NCBI GenBank assembly: GCA_013289585.1
Contig: JABCZR010000007.1
Coordinates: 1 to 64,000, forward strand
DNA length: 64,000 nt
Origin: Acidobacteriota bacterium
GTDB taxonomy: Bacteria > Acidobacteriota > Terriglobia > Acidiferrales > UBA7541
Direction: 5' to 3'
The stretch's first letter is position 1. Each line of letters opens with the position of its first letter. A program made the position numbers and the translations under genes. The notes beneath the pieces are model-generated. The model was not told where the DNA came from. It saw nothing but the letters and a program-made list of their open reading frames with translations, and searched no databases. This document shows, in pieces, positions 35,133 to 43,554 of the stretch.

Positions 35133-36239
35133 TCAGGCTTCGACGATATGCATTCGAATGGCGTAGCGCACGAGGGCCGCGGTTGAGTGAAGATCCAGTT
35201 TGAGCATCATACGTGCCCGATAAGATTCCACAGTTCTGGTGCTGATCTCCAGTGCCGAGCCAATCTCCTTATTCGATTTGCCATCGGCGAGGAGATGCAG
35301 GACTTGCCGCTCTCGCGGGCTCGGGCAACCGGCAGGTGGTTCGAACTCGGCGCCTGACTCCCCGGGAGAGGTGGAGGCCGCAGCGTGTGCGCCTGCCACT
35401 GCAGAAGGCAGTGACACCGGCATGGGCTCTCGGGTCCCGGCCAAACCCAGCGCCGAGCTCACCAAAGCAATCTCAATCCGCATCTCGGAAACGTAGCACC
35501 GCAAGGTTAAGGAACTCTTGAGCAGGTCCACCGAACGCTGGACCAGCTCCAGTGTCCGTATGGACAAATCGGTGAACTCTCCGCCGAAACGATGGCCGTC
35601 GCCGGAATTGCTTGTCTGGAATTTGTCCGTAAGGCGACACAGTTGCACTTCCACACTTCTTCGCTTCGTGACTTCGGAAAAAGTTGCAGCTACCAGCTGG
35701 ACTTTCCCCAGTCCATCCCCGATAGGATAGAAGTTCACAATCCAGCGGCTGGATTCTCTTCGAGCAGGAAACCGTACGGTCCACGGAAAATTGGATACTG
35801 AGTTGCCCGTAGCCCACACGCGTTCGAACGCAGGCTCCAGATTGCAGGCTTCGTTTCCGAAGCTTTCGCGGATTGTTTTTCCGAGGTGCGCGCTGACCGG
35901 CGCTCCACTCAACTTCGCCAAAACGGCGTTTAACGCCCTGCAATGCAAACCCCGGTCGTAAACGGCAACTCCAAAAGTAAAATTGTCAAACCGGCTGGCC
36001 AGTGAGCGGAGTGTTATCTCAAAAGACGGGGTGGTCACTTCCCCGCGTCCCGCACATAAGGATTTGTGCGGCCATTCCTGCAATTGACGGCAGCCGTCCA
36101 AGGGCCCCATCCGACGATTCTTCAAAGCTTCATCGGAACGGCTTTCGCACCTTCCGGTGAACGCCAACCGGTCATGCATGGGCTGCTCTTTCTTTACGAT
36201 GTGGGGGACATCAACACCAGGGATATCCGTATATATCAA
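35133..36239 (-). CDS. PAS-LuxR transcriptional regulator
   Basis: The protein has up to 368 residues. A PAS-like domain (about 80-200: GVAVYDRGLHCRALNAVLAK, LVAATFSEVTKRR) is followed by a linker and a C-terminal LuxR/NarL helix-turn-helix (PSPRERQVLHLLADGKSNKE, TRTVESYRARMMLKL). It lacks a receiver domain, so it is a one-component regulator or is driven through the PAS domain. The true start is uncertain; the first 65 residues look unlike coding sequence and a GTG near 36035 would open directly into the PAS domain. It is next to the CheB-CheR-PAS gene, suggesting one pathway. Confidence 0.8.
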   Translation of the reverse strand: MIYTDIPGVDVPHIVKKEQPMHDRLAFTGRCESRSDEALKNRRMGPLDGCRQLQEWPHKSLCAGRGEVTTPSFEITLRSLASRFDNFTFGVAVYDRGLHCRALNAVLAKLSGAPVSAHLGKTIRESFGNEACNLEPAFERVWATGNSVSNFPWTVRFPARRESSRWIVNFYPIGDGLGKVQLVAATFSEVTKRRSVEVQLCRLTDKFQTSNSGDGHRFGGEFTDLSIRTLELVQRSVDLLKSSLTLRCYVSEMRIEIALVSSALGLAGTREPMPVSLPSAVAGAHAAASTSPGESGAEFEPPAGCPSPRERQVLHLLADGKSNKEIGSALEISTRTVESYRARMMLKLDLHSTAALVRYAIRMHIVEA

Positions 36240-36290
36240 AATATAATGGAATAGTTAAGACCTCTTCGGATAGATATCTAAGACAGAATA

Positions 36291-37229
36291 TTAGGGTTTA
36301 TTTCTCCCGGCAGCCTGGGCCGGCAGCTTCTCTGGAGCAATGTCAACAATGGTGATCACCGCGCCGTCAATCTTGTTCTCCAAAGTGCGGTAAGGAAGGA
36401 TCTTGAACTGGTAATGAATGCCCGTGCGGTCAGTGAGCTCCGTCTCCACCGTGCGAAAATCCGACATCACGCGCAGCACCATGGACTGCAGGTCCGTGAT
36501 TTCAATGGTGGGATTGATGTTCGAAAGCGGACGGCCAATGTCGCCGGCGATAAGGCCGAGAAACTTCTGCGCCTTGGGTGTAAACCGCCGGATCGTGAGG
36601 TCGCTCCCGATCATGATGACCGCAATATCGATGCTGGAGAGCAGGTTCAGCAGGTCATTATTGACGTGCGTAATCTCCAGATTGCGATTTCGGAGTTCGT
36701 CGTTAACGGTGGTCAATTCCTCGTTGGCTGACTGTAGCTCTTCTTTGGCTGTTTCCATCTCCTCTTTGGTGCTCTGCAATTCCTCGTTGCTCGAAAGGAT
36801 CTCCTCGTTGGCGGACTGCAATTCTTCATTCGTCGCTTCCTGCGTTTCAATTACGGATTGCAGATATTCTTTCGTTGCAGCCAGTTCCTGCTCGAGCTTC
36901 GCGGTTTTTCCCGAGGCAAGTTCAGTTTCTTCGCCGGGCCGGACGGCTCGGCGGGAATGAGCCTTTGGCTGCGGTTCCGGCGGGGCTTCCTGGAAAACGA
37001 TAGCCCGGTTGATCGCGTTTCGGAGCTCCATCTGGAGCCCTTCGCGAGCCATTTTCAGCAGGCTCAGGCTGGCATGGCCAGGCGCCAGCTTTAGATAACG
37101 GTTCACATTTCCCCGCGTGTGAATGATTTCCATGTCCTCATTAATAAAGACGGTCGCCGGAGCGTAATGCGTGAGAAGCCGACGGTCGAATTCTTTTTGC
37201 GCCTCCGCGTAGTTCCAATTCGAATCCAA
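36291..37229 (-). CDS. PAS and coiled-coil part of a CheB-CheR-PAS protein (after a frameshift)
   Basis: This 312-residue piece reads WNYAEAQKEFDRRLLTHYAP and ATVFINEDMEIIHTRG (PAS-like), then a long heptad coiled coil (EELQSANEEILSSNEELQST, about 130-185), then a PAS domain with IAVIMIGSDLTIRRFTPKAQ. It continues the protein encoded from 38800, in another frame. The join is near 37245, where VRPPAKQLDSNW would be restored by a one-base change. It ends after the PAS domain without a histidine kinase, as in many CheB-CheR fusions. Confidence 0.8.
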   Translation of the reverse strand: MDSNWNYAEAQKEFDRRLLTHYAPATVFINEDMEIIHTRGNVNRYLKLAPGHASLSLLKMAREGLQMELRNAINRAIVFQEAPPEPQPKAHSRRAVRPGEETELASGKTAKLEQELAATKEYLQSVIETQEATNEELQSANEEILSSNEELQSTKEEMETAKEELQSANEELTTVNDELRNRNLEITHVNNDLLNLLSSIDIAVIMIGSDLTIRRFTPKAQKFLGLIAGDIGRPLSNINPTIEITDLQSMVLRVMSDFRTVETELTDRTGIHYQFKILPYRTLENKIDGAVITIVDIAPEKLPAQAAGRNKP

Positions 37230-38800
37230 CTGCTTGGCAGGCGGACCGCGCCATACTCTCTTTGCTCGGCGGGGGAATTGAGCGAGAAAGTGACCATCTG
37301 GCGCACGGCAGTGGCTTTTTTTGAGAAGAGCTTGTGCGCGCGGTCTTCGGTGGCAAACAAGCCGCTCGTGGTGCCCAATCCTTCGGAACTTCCAAGCACG
37401 AGAAAGCCGCCAGGCCTCAAAGCATAGTGAAAGAGAGAGATGACTCTGTGCTGGTGGGCCGTCTCAATATAGATGAGCAAATTGCGGCAACAAATGAGGT
37501 TCATCTGGGAAAAAGGAGGATCATTCAGGATATTGTGCTGAGCAAAGATACACATGTCCCGGATGCCTTTGCTTACCCTGTAGCCGCTTTCCGTCCTGGT
37601 GAAGAATCTGCGAAGCCGCTCGGTCGAAACGTCTCCCTGAATGTTCTCCGGATAGACGCCGTTGCGCGCCTTGATGACGCTCGATTCATTCACGTCCGTG
37701 CCGAAGAACTGAATGGGAACCTGGGAAGCTTTATCGCCGAGAAATTCGAGAAGCGCAATCGCCACCGAATAGGTCTCTTCTCCGGAAGCGCACCCGGGAG
37801 TCCAGATTCGAATGCCGCGCTCTCGGGAGAGACCTTTCTGGACGGCGGGGAAAACCGTGGCTTTCAGGGCATCGAACACGCGTGGATTGCGGAAGAAACT
37901 GGTGACACTAATCAACATGTCCTGGTACAGCGCCTTGATCTCGGTGGGGTTGGTTTGAACGAAATTGAGGTATTCCTCGATTTTGTCAATCTTGTGAACT
38001 ACCATGCGGCGCTGAACCCGTCGCAATATGGTGCTTTGCCGGTAGTGGGTAAAGTCCACTCCTGCGTACCTTCGAAGGACCTGGAAAACTGTGCTTAGTC
38101 CCTTGCTTGCGGGTGGGGCGGGATCGACCGCTGCAGGAACAATCTCGCGAGCCACATAGGGATGACGCGCGATTCGCGCAAGCTCCCTGGCGATCCCTTT
38201 GGGAGGAAGCACGTAATCCACATAACCCGCGGCGACAGCGCTTCGTGGCATGCCGTCATACTTGGCCGAAGCTCCGTCCTGCGCGAAGGTTACGCCACCG
38301 TGGGCTTGAATTTCCGACAGGCCCAGCGTGCCATCCGAGCCAGAACCGGACAAAATGACGCCAACGGCACGATTGCCCTTTTGTTCCGCGAGCGCGCGAA
38401 GAAAATGATCGATGGGCATGTGCAGTCCGTGCGATTCTTCGCGCGGGCTGAGATGCAGTGTCTGACTGGAAATGGACATCGTCGTGTTCGGAGGAATGAC
38501 AAAGACGTGATTGGGCTCCGCCTGCATGCCGTCGGAAACTTCCTTCACGCTCATCGCCGTCTTCCTGGCGAGCACTTCCGTCAGCATGCTGTGATGTTTC
38601 GGGTCGAGATGCTGGACCAGGACAAATGCCATGCCCGTGTCGACGGGGAGGCAACTCATCAGATCGCTGAGGGCTTCGATGCCGCCCGCGGAAGCGCCAA
38701 TGGCGACAATCGTAAGCTCGTTCTCCGCCGCAGGCTGAATCTTCTCCGGCGTTTTTGGCGTTTTTCGTCGAGTGCCTCTCGCCTCGGATTTCGGCGTCAT
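37103..38800 (-). CDS. CheB methylesterase - CheR methyltransferase fusion (frameshifted 3' end)
   Basis: The CheB domain (about 25-215) shows VAIGASAGGIEALSDLM, the His in VQHLDPKHHS and LSGSGSDGTLGLSEIQAHGG, so the Ser-His-Asp triad is complete. The CheR N- and C-domains (about 235-500) show FFRNPRVFDAL, IWTPGCASGEETYSVAIALL (SAM site) and NLICCRNLLIYIE. ATG 38800 follows AAGGAGATGC, an excellent ribosome site. After about residue 520 the frame goes wrong (ending FTRGEM); the real continuation is in the frame ending at 36291. These fusions usually act in sensory signalling outside classical chemotaxis. Confidence 0.9.
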   Translation of the reverse strand: MTPKSEARGTRRKTPKTPEKIQPAAENELTIVAIGASAGGIEALSDLMSCLPVDTGMAFVLVQHLDPKHHSMLTEVLARKTAMSVKEVSDGMQAEPNHVFVIPPNTTMSISSQTLHLSPREESHGLHMPIDHFLRALAEQKGNRAVGVILSGSGSDGTLGLSEIQAHGGVTFAQDGASAKYDGMPRSAVAAGYVDYVLPPKGIARELARIARHPYVAREIVPAAVDPAPPASKGLSTVFQVLRRYAGVDFTHYRQSTILRRVQRRMVVHKIDKIEEYLNFVQTNPTEIKALYQDMLISVTSFFRNPRVFDALKATVFPAVQKGLSRERGIRIWTPGCASGEETYSVAIALLEFLGDKASQVPIQFFGTDVNESSVIKARNGVYPENIQGDVSTERLRRFFTRTESGYRVSKGIRDMCIFAQHNILNDPPFSQMNLICCRNLLIYIETAHQHRVISLFHYALRPGGFLVLGSSEGLGTTSGLFATEDRAHKLFSKKATAVRQMVTFSLNSPAEQREYGAVRLPSSWIRIGTTRRRKKNSTVGFSRITLRRPSLLMRTWKSFTRGEM

Positions 38801-39146
38801 GCATCTCCTTACAATTTGTCCCCGAGCGCGCTTGCCCGAGACCAAATGCCCCAGTGAGGCCGGTTGAAAACAATGCCAGAATTGTTCGCCGTAGATTACG
38901 TACCTTTTTCACTAATAGCAAGGGCGGGTCTACATAATTCCAATCTATTCCGGTAAACGGCTACAACCAGCGCTCGGCCGGAGAGTTGCAGGAGTGTGTC
39001 TAATCGGTGTCACGGTGCATGACGCGACTCTACATGGGGGACAAAACACTCAGAGGGATTACCTTATTCTCAGGAAAAATCGCGACCTACAAGCTTGGTG
39101 AAGCTCATTCGCCGCGCGATGATGCAGGCGCATCCTGAAATGTGGC
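38801..39146. other. Intergenic stretch, nothing recognised
   Basis: About 346 nt between the CheB-CheR start and the aminomutase stop. It presumably contains the CheB-CheR promoter. I see no gene, strong hairpin or repeat. Confidence 0.5.
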
Positions 39147-40526
39147 TCACGCCGCAGCGTGCCGCCACCAGTCCTGTCCGGAGGCGGGCAAAGTGTAGAC
39201 AGGATCGTAGTATTCGTAGAGGCGCGTGAGGGCTTCTGGATCGTTGGCTTCGATACCGGTCTTATAATTTTTCGTCCAGTAGGAGATGCCTTTCTCGCGG
39301 TCGTATTCCTTCAACTGCTGCACCCAACGTTTGCCGACAAACGGGACATCGCAAACGATACGCGGCGTAGCAAATCCCGGCAAATAGCCCATGATATCGA
39401 GTTGCAGTTGTTGCGCCTCGTGAATCGCCAGACGCCAGTGCTCCGCGTTAGGGATCATGTCGCACTGGTAGAAGTAATACGGGATGATCTTGGCGTGATC
39501 CATCAGCGTAAAGCAAAGATCGAGCAGCTCTTTGGGCGAAGTGTTCACTCCGCGCAGGAGTACACCCTGATTGCGAACGTCGCGAAAGCCCATGTCGAGG
39601 AGTTTGCGAACCGCTTTCGCCACGAGCGGCGTCAACTGACGAGCATTGTTGACGTGCGTGTGCAAGGCTAGGTCGATTCCGCGCTCATGTGACTTCTTCG
39701 CGAGCCTCTCGAGGCCACTCAGCACCTCGTCCTGCAAAAAATGCTGTGGAATTCCCAGCAAACCTTTTGTGGCCAGCCGAATGTCCTTGATATTGGGAAT
39801 GTCCATGATGGCCGACACAAACGATTCGAGCTGAGCGATGGGCACATTTGCCAGGTCGCCACCGGATACCACCACGTCGCGCACCGCAGGTGTCTCGCGA
39901 AGATAGTCGAGCATCTGCTCGTAGCGATCCTTCTGCGGAATCTGGAAGCGCATCTTGACCACTTGAGGAACGTCGTTGCCGACAAGATCCATCCGCGTAC
40001 AGTGTCCGCAATACTGCGGACAAGTGGAAAGCATTTCCGCGAGAACTTTGGTGGGATAACGATGCGTGAGTCCTTCGACGGCCCACATGTCGGCTTCGTG
40101 CAAACTGTCCCGGCTGGACTTCGGATGGCTGGGCCATTCCGGGTTGCGATCGTCGAAAGCAGGCAACATGTAACGCCGCACGGGATCGTTCCAGAGATCT
40201 TTCTCATCCATGGTGTTGAGCATTTGCGGAGGGATGAGAATGGACATCGTGGCGCGCTCTTTGATGTCCCGTTCCATGCTTTGCAGAAGATCTTGCGGCA
40301 GCAGTGGCCCGAAAACAGCCTGGAGTTCCTTCAGATTTTTTACCGTGTGGCGGCGCTGCCAGAGGGCGGTTTCCCACTCAGTGGCAGTTACATCCTTATA
40401 GCCAGGAAGCCGGCGCCAGTCCGGCTCGACGAATGCTCGTTCGAGCGGGTACTTGAAAGGCTGCTCGCCCCCACCCACTTTGCCTGCGGGGTGCCAAACG
40501 GGCCGCGCTGTTTTCGTTTCAATCAT
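39147..40526 (-). CDS. kamA: KamA-family radical SAM enzyme (lysine 2,3-aminomutase-like)
   Basis: The protein has 459 residues. The radical SAM cluster motif is CPQYCGHC (CxxxCxxC) near residue 175. Family segments follow: VVVSGGDLANVPI, LALHTHVNNARQLTPLVAKA, GVLLRGVNTSPKELLDL and YYFYQCDMIPNAEHWR. The enzyme uses SAM, a 4Fe-4S cluster and PLP to move the alpha-amino group of lysine (or a related amino acid) to the beta carbon. The cluster motif differs from the usual CxxxCRHC by having Gly before His, and the substrate could be other than lysine. It stands alone, divergent from the TPM gene. Confidence 0.85.
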   Translation of the reverse strand: MIETKTARPVWHPAGKVGGGEQPFKYPLERAFVEPDWRRLPGYKDVTATEWETALWQRRHTVKNLKELQAVFGPLLPQDLLQSMERDIKERATMSILIPPQMLNTMDEKDLWNDPVRRYMLPAFDDRNPEWPSHPKSSRDSLHEADMWAVEGLTHRYPTKVLAEMLSTCPQYCGHCTRMDLVGNDVPQVVKMRFQIPQKDRYEQMLDYLRETPAVRDVVVSGGDLANVPIAQLESFVSAIMDIPNIKDIRLATKGLLGIPQHFLQDEVLSGLERLAKKSHERGIDLALHTHVNNARQLTPLVAKAVRKLLDMGFRDVRNQGVLLRGVNTSPKELLDLCFTLMDHAKIIPYYFYQCDMIPNAEHWRLAIHEAQQLQLDIMGYLPGFATPRIVCDVPFVGKRWVQQLKEYDREKGISYWTKNYKTGIEANDPEALTRLYEYYDPVYTLPASGQDWWRHAAA

Positions 40527-40728
40527 CTCTACAACCCTTTGGCCGCACGAGGTTTCCCCTGGAAAACCGGGACCGTCTGTTCAGGAGAATACGGAGAGGA
40601 AATTCCGTTCACTTAAGGATACGATGAATCGTGAAATAAGAAAACAAGGTCGGAGAGAAACTTGATCACGCTTTACAGGGAGTTGGACCTGGCCCTATAG
40701 TCTTCTGACGGCCACATCCCGGCTCTGA

Positions 40729-41556
40729 ATGAAATATATCCGCCTCTTTCGAATCGCGTCGCTTCCCTGCTTGCTTCTACTTGGAGCTTGCCTTGCTGCG
40801 GGGGAAGACACGAAAACGATTCATCCCAGCGGCTACGTCACAGACTTGGCCGGCGTCATCGCCGCGGATACCAGAGGGCGACTGGAATCGCTGTGCAACG
40901 AAGTGGAGCTGAAGACCAGTGCACAGATGGCCGTTGTGACGGTGAACTCGCTCGATGGCGAGAGCGTTGAAACTTACGCAGTGGATCTCTACAAACAGCT
41001 TGGAGTTGGAAAAAAGAAGGATAATCGCGGCGTGCTGCTGCTGGTCGCTCCTCGCGAGCGCAAGTACCGCATCGAAGTTGGGTATGGGCTCGAACCGGTG
41101 ATCAACGACGCCCGAGCCGGCGATGCCGGCCGCGCAATGGTGCCATACCTGCGGCAGGGCGATTACAGCAAAGCCACGGAAGTAGCTGCGTGGCAGTTGG
41201 CGAAGTACGTGGCCGATGATTCGAACGTGACGTTGAGCGGTCAGCCGCCCGTGGGCCGGCTGCGAAATGACGAAGGTGGCAGCACGTTTATTGGACTGTG
41301 GGTTGCGCTTGGCGTGATCGTGCTCTTTGTCATTATCGGGAATCTGTCTTCGCGAGGCGGTGGTCAGCGAGGGAGCGGATCAGGTGGCAGCGGGTTGCTC
41401 TGGTTTCTCCTGGGAATGCTGGCAAACAGCTCCGGAGGACGTTCAGGAGGCGGCGGAAATTGGGGTGGAGGCGGGGGCTTTGGCGGCGGTGGCGGTGGGT
41501 TCGGCGGATTTGGTGGCGGGAGTAGCGGGGGCGGCGGCGCCTCGGGAAGCTGGTAG
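40729..41556 (+). CDS. TPM-domain membrane protein with Gly-rich tail (YgcG-like)
   Basis: The protein has 275 residues. The N-terminus is a signal peptide or lipoprotein signal (CLLLLGACLAAGE). The TPM domain spans about 35-150 (VTDLAGVIAADTRGRLESLC, YRIEVGYGLEPVINDARAG). A membrane helix follows near 190-210 (FIGLWVALGVIVLFVIIGNL), then a 55-residue tail of Gly and Ser ending in GGGGASGSW. TPM proteins have been linked to photosystem repair or phosphatase activity; in bacteria the role is unclear. They often neighbour LemA, as here. Confidence 0.85.
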   Translation: MKYIRLFRIASLPCLLLLGACLAAGEDTKTIHPSGYVTDLAGVIAADTRGRLESLCNEVELKTSAQMAVVTVNSLDGESVETYAVDLYKQLGVGKKKDNRGVLLLVAPRERKYRIEVGYGLEPVINDARAGDAGRAMVPYLRQGDYSKATEVAAWQLAKYVADDSNVTLSGQPPVGRLRNDEGGSTFIGLWVALGVIVLFVIIGNLSSRGGGQRGSGSGGSGLLWFLLGMLANSSGGRSGGGGNWGGGGGFGGGGGGFGGFGGGSSGGGGASGSW

Positions 41557-41580
41557 CACCTGGCGAAAGGAACAAGAGAA

Positions 41581-42333
41581 ATGCTTTCCAAAGACGCAAA
41601 GCTTACGGAATTAGTGAACCGGCTGAAGGAATTCGCGGCAACGAACCTTGAATGCGCCATTTTGTTCGGTTCTGCGGCGCGCGGCGATTTTCGTCAGGGA
41701 CTTTCTGATCTCAATGTCGCCTGCATTCTTCGCTCACTTGCCGTTGAGGAGTTGGGCCGGTTGGCGGACGTGGTGAAGTGGTGGTGCGTGGAGCAGAAAG
41801 AACCGGCGCCTCTATTCTTCACCGGGGATGAATTGCAGCAGGCCGCCGATGTTTTCGCGATCGAGATTCTCGATATGAAGCGCGACCGGCGGGTGCTCTA
41901 CGGCAAAGACGCCGTCGCAGGAATTGAGGTCCCGATGAATCTTCATCGCGTGCAGATCGAACACGACCTGCGTACGATGATATTGAAACTGCGTCAGCAC
42001 TATCTACGATCGCCTGGGAATGCGAAAGAGCTTGCCCCGGTTCTAAGGAAGTCTTTTTCCGGAGCACTCACGCTTCTGCGTCATACCATAATTGCTTTCG
42101 GAGAAGATCCCCCAGCCGGCGAACACGAGATCGTCGCGCGCGCAGCGAGCCTGACAGGCGCGAGCGCGTCGGCTTTCGACGCGCTCCTGCCGCTTCGCGA
42201 AACCGGTGAATTTCATGGCGAAATAGTTCCGGTATATGGTGCGTATTTGAAAGCATTGGAAAAGATTTCGAGCGCGCTGGACAAGCATCTGCCGAAACGG
42301 GAATGGCAGCGCGTAAAGCATACCCAATCGTGA
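41581..42333 (+). CDS. Nucleotidyltransferase-fold protein with altered active site
   Basis: The protein has 250 residues. The start contains AILFGSAARGDFRQGLSDLN, the GS-x10-D signature of the polymerase-beta nucleotidyltransferase fold, but the usual second Asp of DxD is Asn (DLN). The rest is helical (KINGF/HEPN-like region about 110-240). It could be a minimal nucleotidyltransferase of a toxin or antitoxin type, or a non-catalytic relative. It lies between TPM and LemA genes, with gaps of 24 and 22 nt, so it is co-transcribed with them. Confidence 0.7.
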   Translation: MLSKDAKLTELVNRLKEFAATNLECAILFGSAARGDFRQGLSDLNVACILRSLAVEELGRLADVVKWWCVEQKEPAPLFFTGDELQQAADVFAIEILDMKRDRRVLYGKDAVAGIEVPMNLHRVQIEHDLRTMILKLRQHYLRSPGNAKELAPVLRKSFSGALTLLRHTIIAFGEDPPAGEHEIVARAASLTGASASAFDALLPLRETGEFHGEIVPVYGAYLKALEKISSALDKHLPKREWQRVKHTQS

Positions 42334-42355
42334 ATCTGACGGAGCCGAGGTCCAT

Positions 42356-42982
42356 ATGAAAAAAGGTCTGGTGGTCTTGATCGTTCTAGTCGTGATTGCC
42401 CTGATACTCGGAAGTTCGTTTGTCAGCCGCAGAAATCAGATGGCTATCAAGCGGGAAGCCGTAAATGCCGCCTGGGCGCAGGTGGACGTGGTCCTGCAGC
42501 GCCGTGCGGATTTGATCCCAAACTTGGTGGAGACGGTGAAGGGTTTTGCGGTGCAGGAGCAGATTGTGTTCGGCGATATCGCGAAAGCACGTTCCGCCTT
42601 GTTGGGCGCGCATTCACCGGCGGAAAAAATCGCCGCGAACGGACAGCTGGATTCAGCGTTGGGACGCCTGCTCGTGGTCGTCGAAAACTACCCGCAGCTG
42701 AAGTCCAACGAGAACTTCCTTCGTCTTCAGGACGAGCTGGCCGGCACGGAGAATCGCATTGCCGTGGAACGTCGGCGTTACAACGAGGTCGTACAGGACT
42801 ACAACACGTATATTTCGCTCTTTCCGAACAGCCTCGTCGCCAGCCTGGCCGGATTCGCTCGCAATGATGCGTACTTCAAGACGGACGAAGGTGCGCGGCA
42901 GGCTCCCAAACTGAATTTCGACTACGGCAACAAGCCGGCGACACCCACGCCCGCACCAGCTCCGGCGCCGGCGAAACCATAG
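42356..42982 (+). CDS. lemA: LemA family protein
   Basis: The protein has 208 residues. One N-terminal membrane helix (VLIVLVVIALILGSSFVSRR) is followed by the LemA helical domain: NAAWAQVDVVLQRRADLIPN, LVETVKGFA, LKSNENFLRLQDELAGTENR, IAVERRRYNEVVQDYNTYI. The C-terminus is a Pro-Ala-rich tail. LemA proteins sit on the outer face of the membrane and frequently pair with TPM-domain proteins; their biochemical role is not established. A stem-loop terminator follows its stop codon at once. Confidence 0.9.
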   Translation: MKKGLVVLIVLVVIALILGSSFVSRRNQMAIKREAVNAAWAQVDVVLQRRADLIPNLVETVKGFAVQEQIVFGDIAKARSALLGAHSPAEKIAANGQLDSALGRLLVVVENYPQLKSNENFLRLQDELAGTENRIAVERRRYNEVVQDYNTYISLFPNSLVASLAGFARNDAYFKTDEGARQAPKLNFDYGNKPATPTPAPAPAPAKP

Positions 42983-43002
42983 CCAGCGCGGCTGGCGGTT
43001 TT
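42982..43002 (+). terminator. Terminator after lemA
   Basis: GCCAGC (42982-42987), loop GCG, GCTGGC (42991-42996), then GGTTTT. A 6-bp GC-rich stem and a short T-run directly after the lemA stop fit a Rho-independent terminator for the TPM operon. Confidence 0.65.
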
Positions 43003-43051
43003 CAGGCTGAGATGAATCCGCGTAGAGCTCGTTCGAATGGGCGCGCGAAGA

Positions 43052-43537
43052 TTACAGTAACGCGAGCTGCTTACGAATTTTCGCCACAATTTCTTCCGGC
43101 AAGCGGGATACGTCGATCGTGATTGCATCGGCCGGTTCTTCAAGGTCGGCGAATTGGCTGGCCAGAAGTTGCTCCGTGGCGTAATGGCCATGTCGCGAAT
43201 GCAATCGCTGGCGAAGAAGTTCGTAACTCCCTTTCAAGTAGACCAGCTTCACGGCTGAATTAATTTGAAGCTGCTCGCGATAACTGCGTTTGAGAGCGGA
43301 GCACGCCAGAACAACATTCCTGCGTTGCGCGTCCCACTGCAGCATGGCGTTTCGAATGGCATTCAGCCAGGGAGCGCGGTCGTTGTCATCGAGCGGGATT
43401 CCGTGCGCCATCTTCTCGATATTCGCGGGGGAATGAAAGCTATCGCCATCCACAAACTCCCAGCCAGGCTGTGCAGCCAGCAGTTCACCAACAGTAGTCT
43501 TTCCGGATCCGGCAGGCCCCATCAGGAGGATGATCAC
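43052..43537 (-). CDS. gntK: Gluconokinase
   Basis: The protein has 161 residues, the usual length of GntK. The Walker A loop is MGPAGSGKTTVGELLAAQ at the N-terminus, followed by FVDGDSFHSPANIEKMAHGI and PLDDNDRAPWL, the gluconate-binding region, and ACSALKRSYREQLQ. It phosphorylates gluconate to 6-phosphogluconate in the cytoplasm. It is the last gene of an operon after the Rieske oxygenase, 17 nt away. Genes for glucose-6-phosphate dehydrogenase and glucokinase lie 5-8 kb further on. Confidence 0.92.
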   Translation of the reverse strand: MIILLMGPAGSGKTTVGELLAAQPGWEFVDGDSFHSPANIEKMAHGIPLDDNDRAPWLNAIRNAMLQWDAQRRNVVLACSALKRSYREQLQINSAVKLVYLKGSYELLRQRLHSRHGHYATEQLLASQFADLEEPADAITIDVSRLPEEIVAKIRKQLALL

Positions 43538-43554
43538 GGCAGCGTCTGTATCAG

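Noticed and set aside
34930-35186. Possible small gene after the SH3 pair, beginning MRKGISIFLV
   Set aside because: It overlaps the end of the well-supported PAS-LuxR gene on the other strand and has no recognisable family.
41364-41660. Proline-rich minus-strand frame
   Set aside because: It is the antisense of the Gly-rich tail of the TPM protein.
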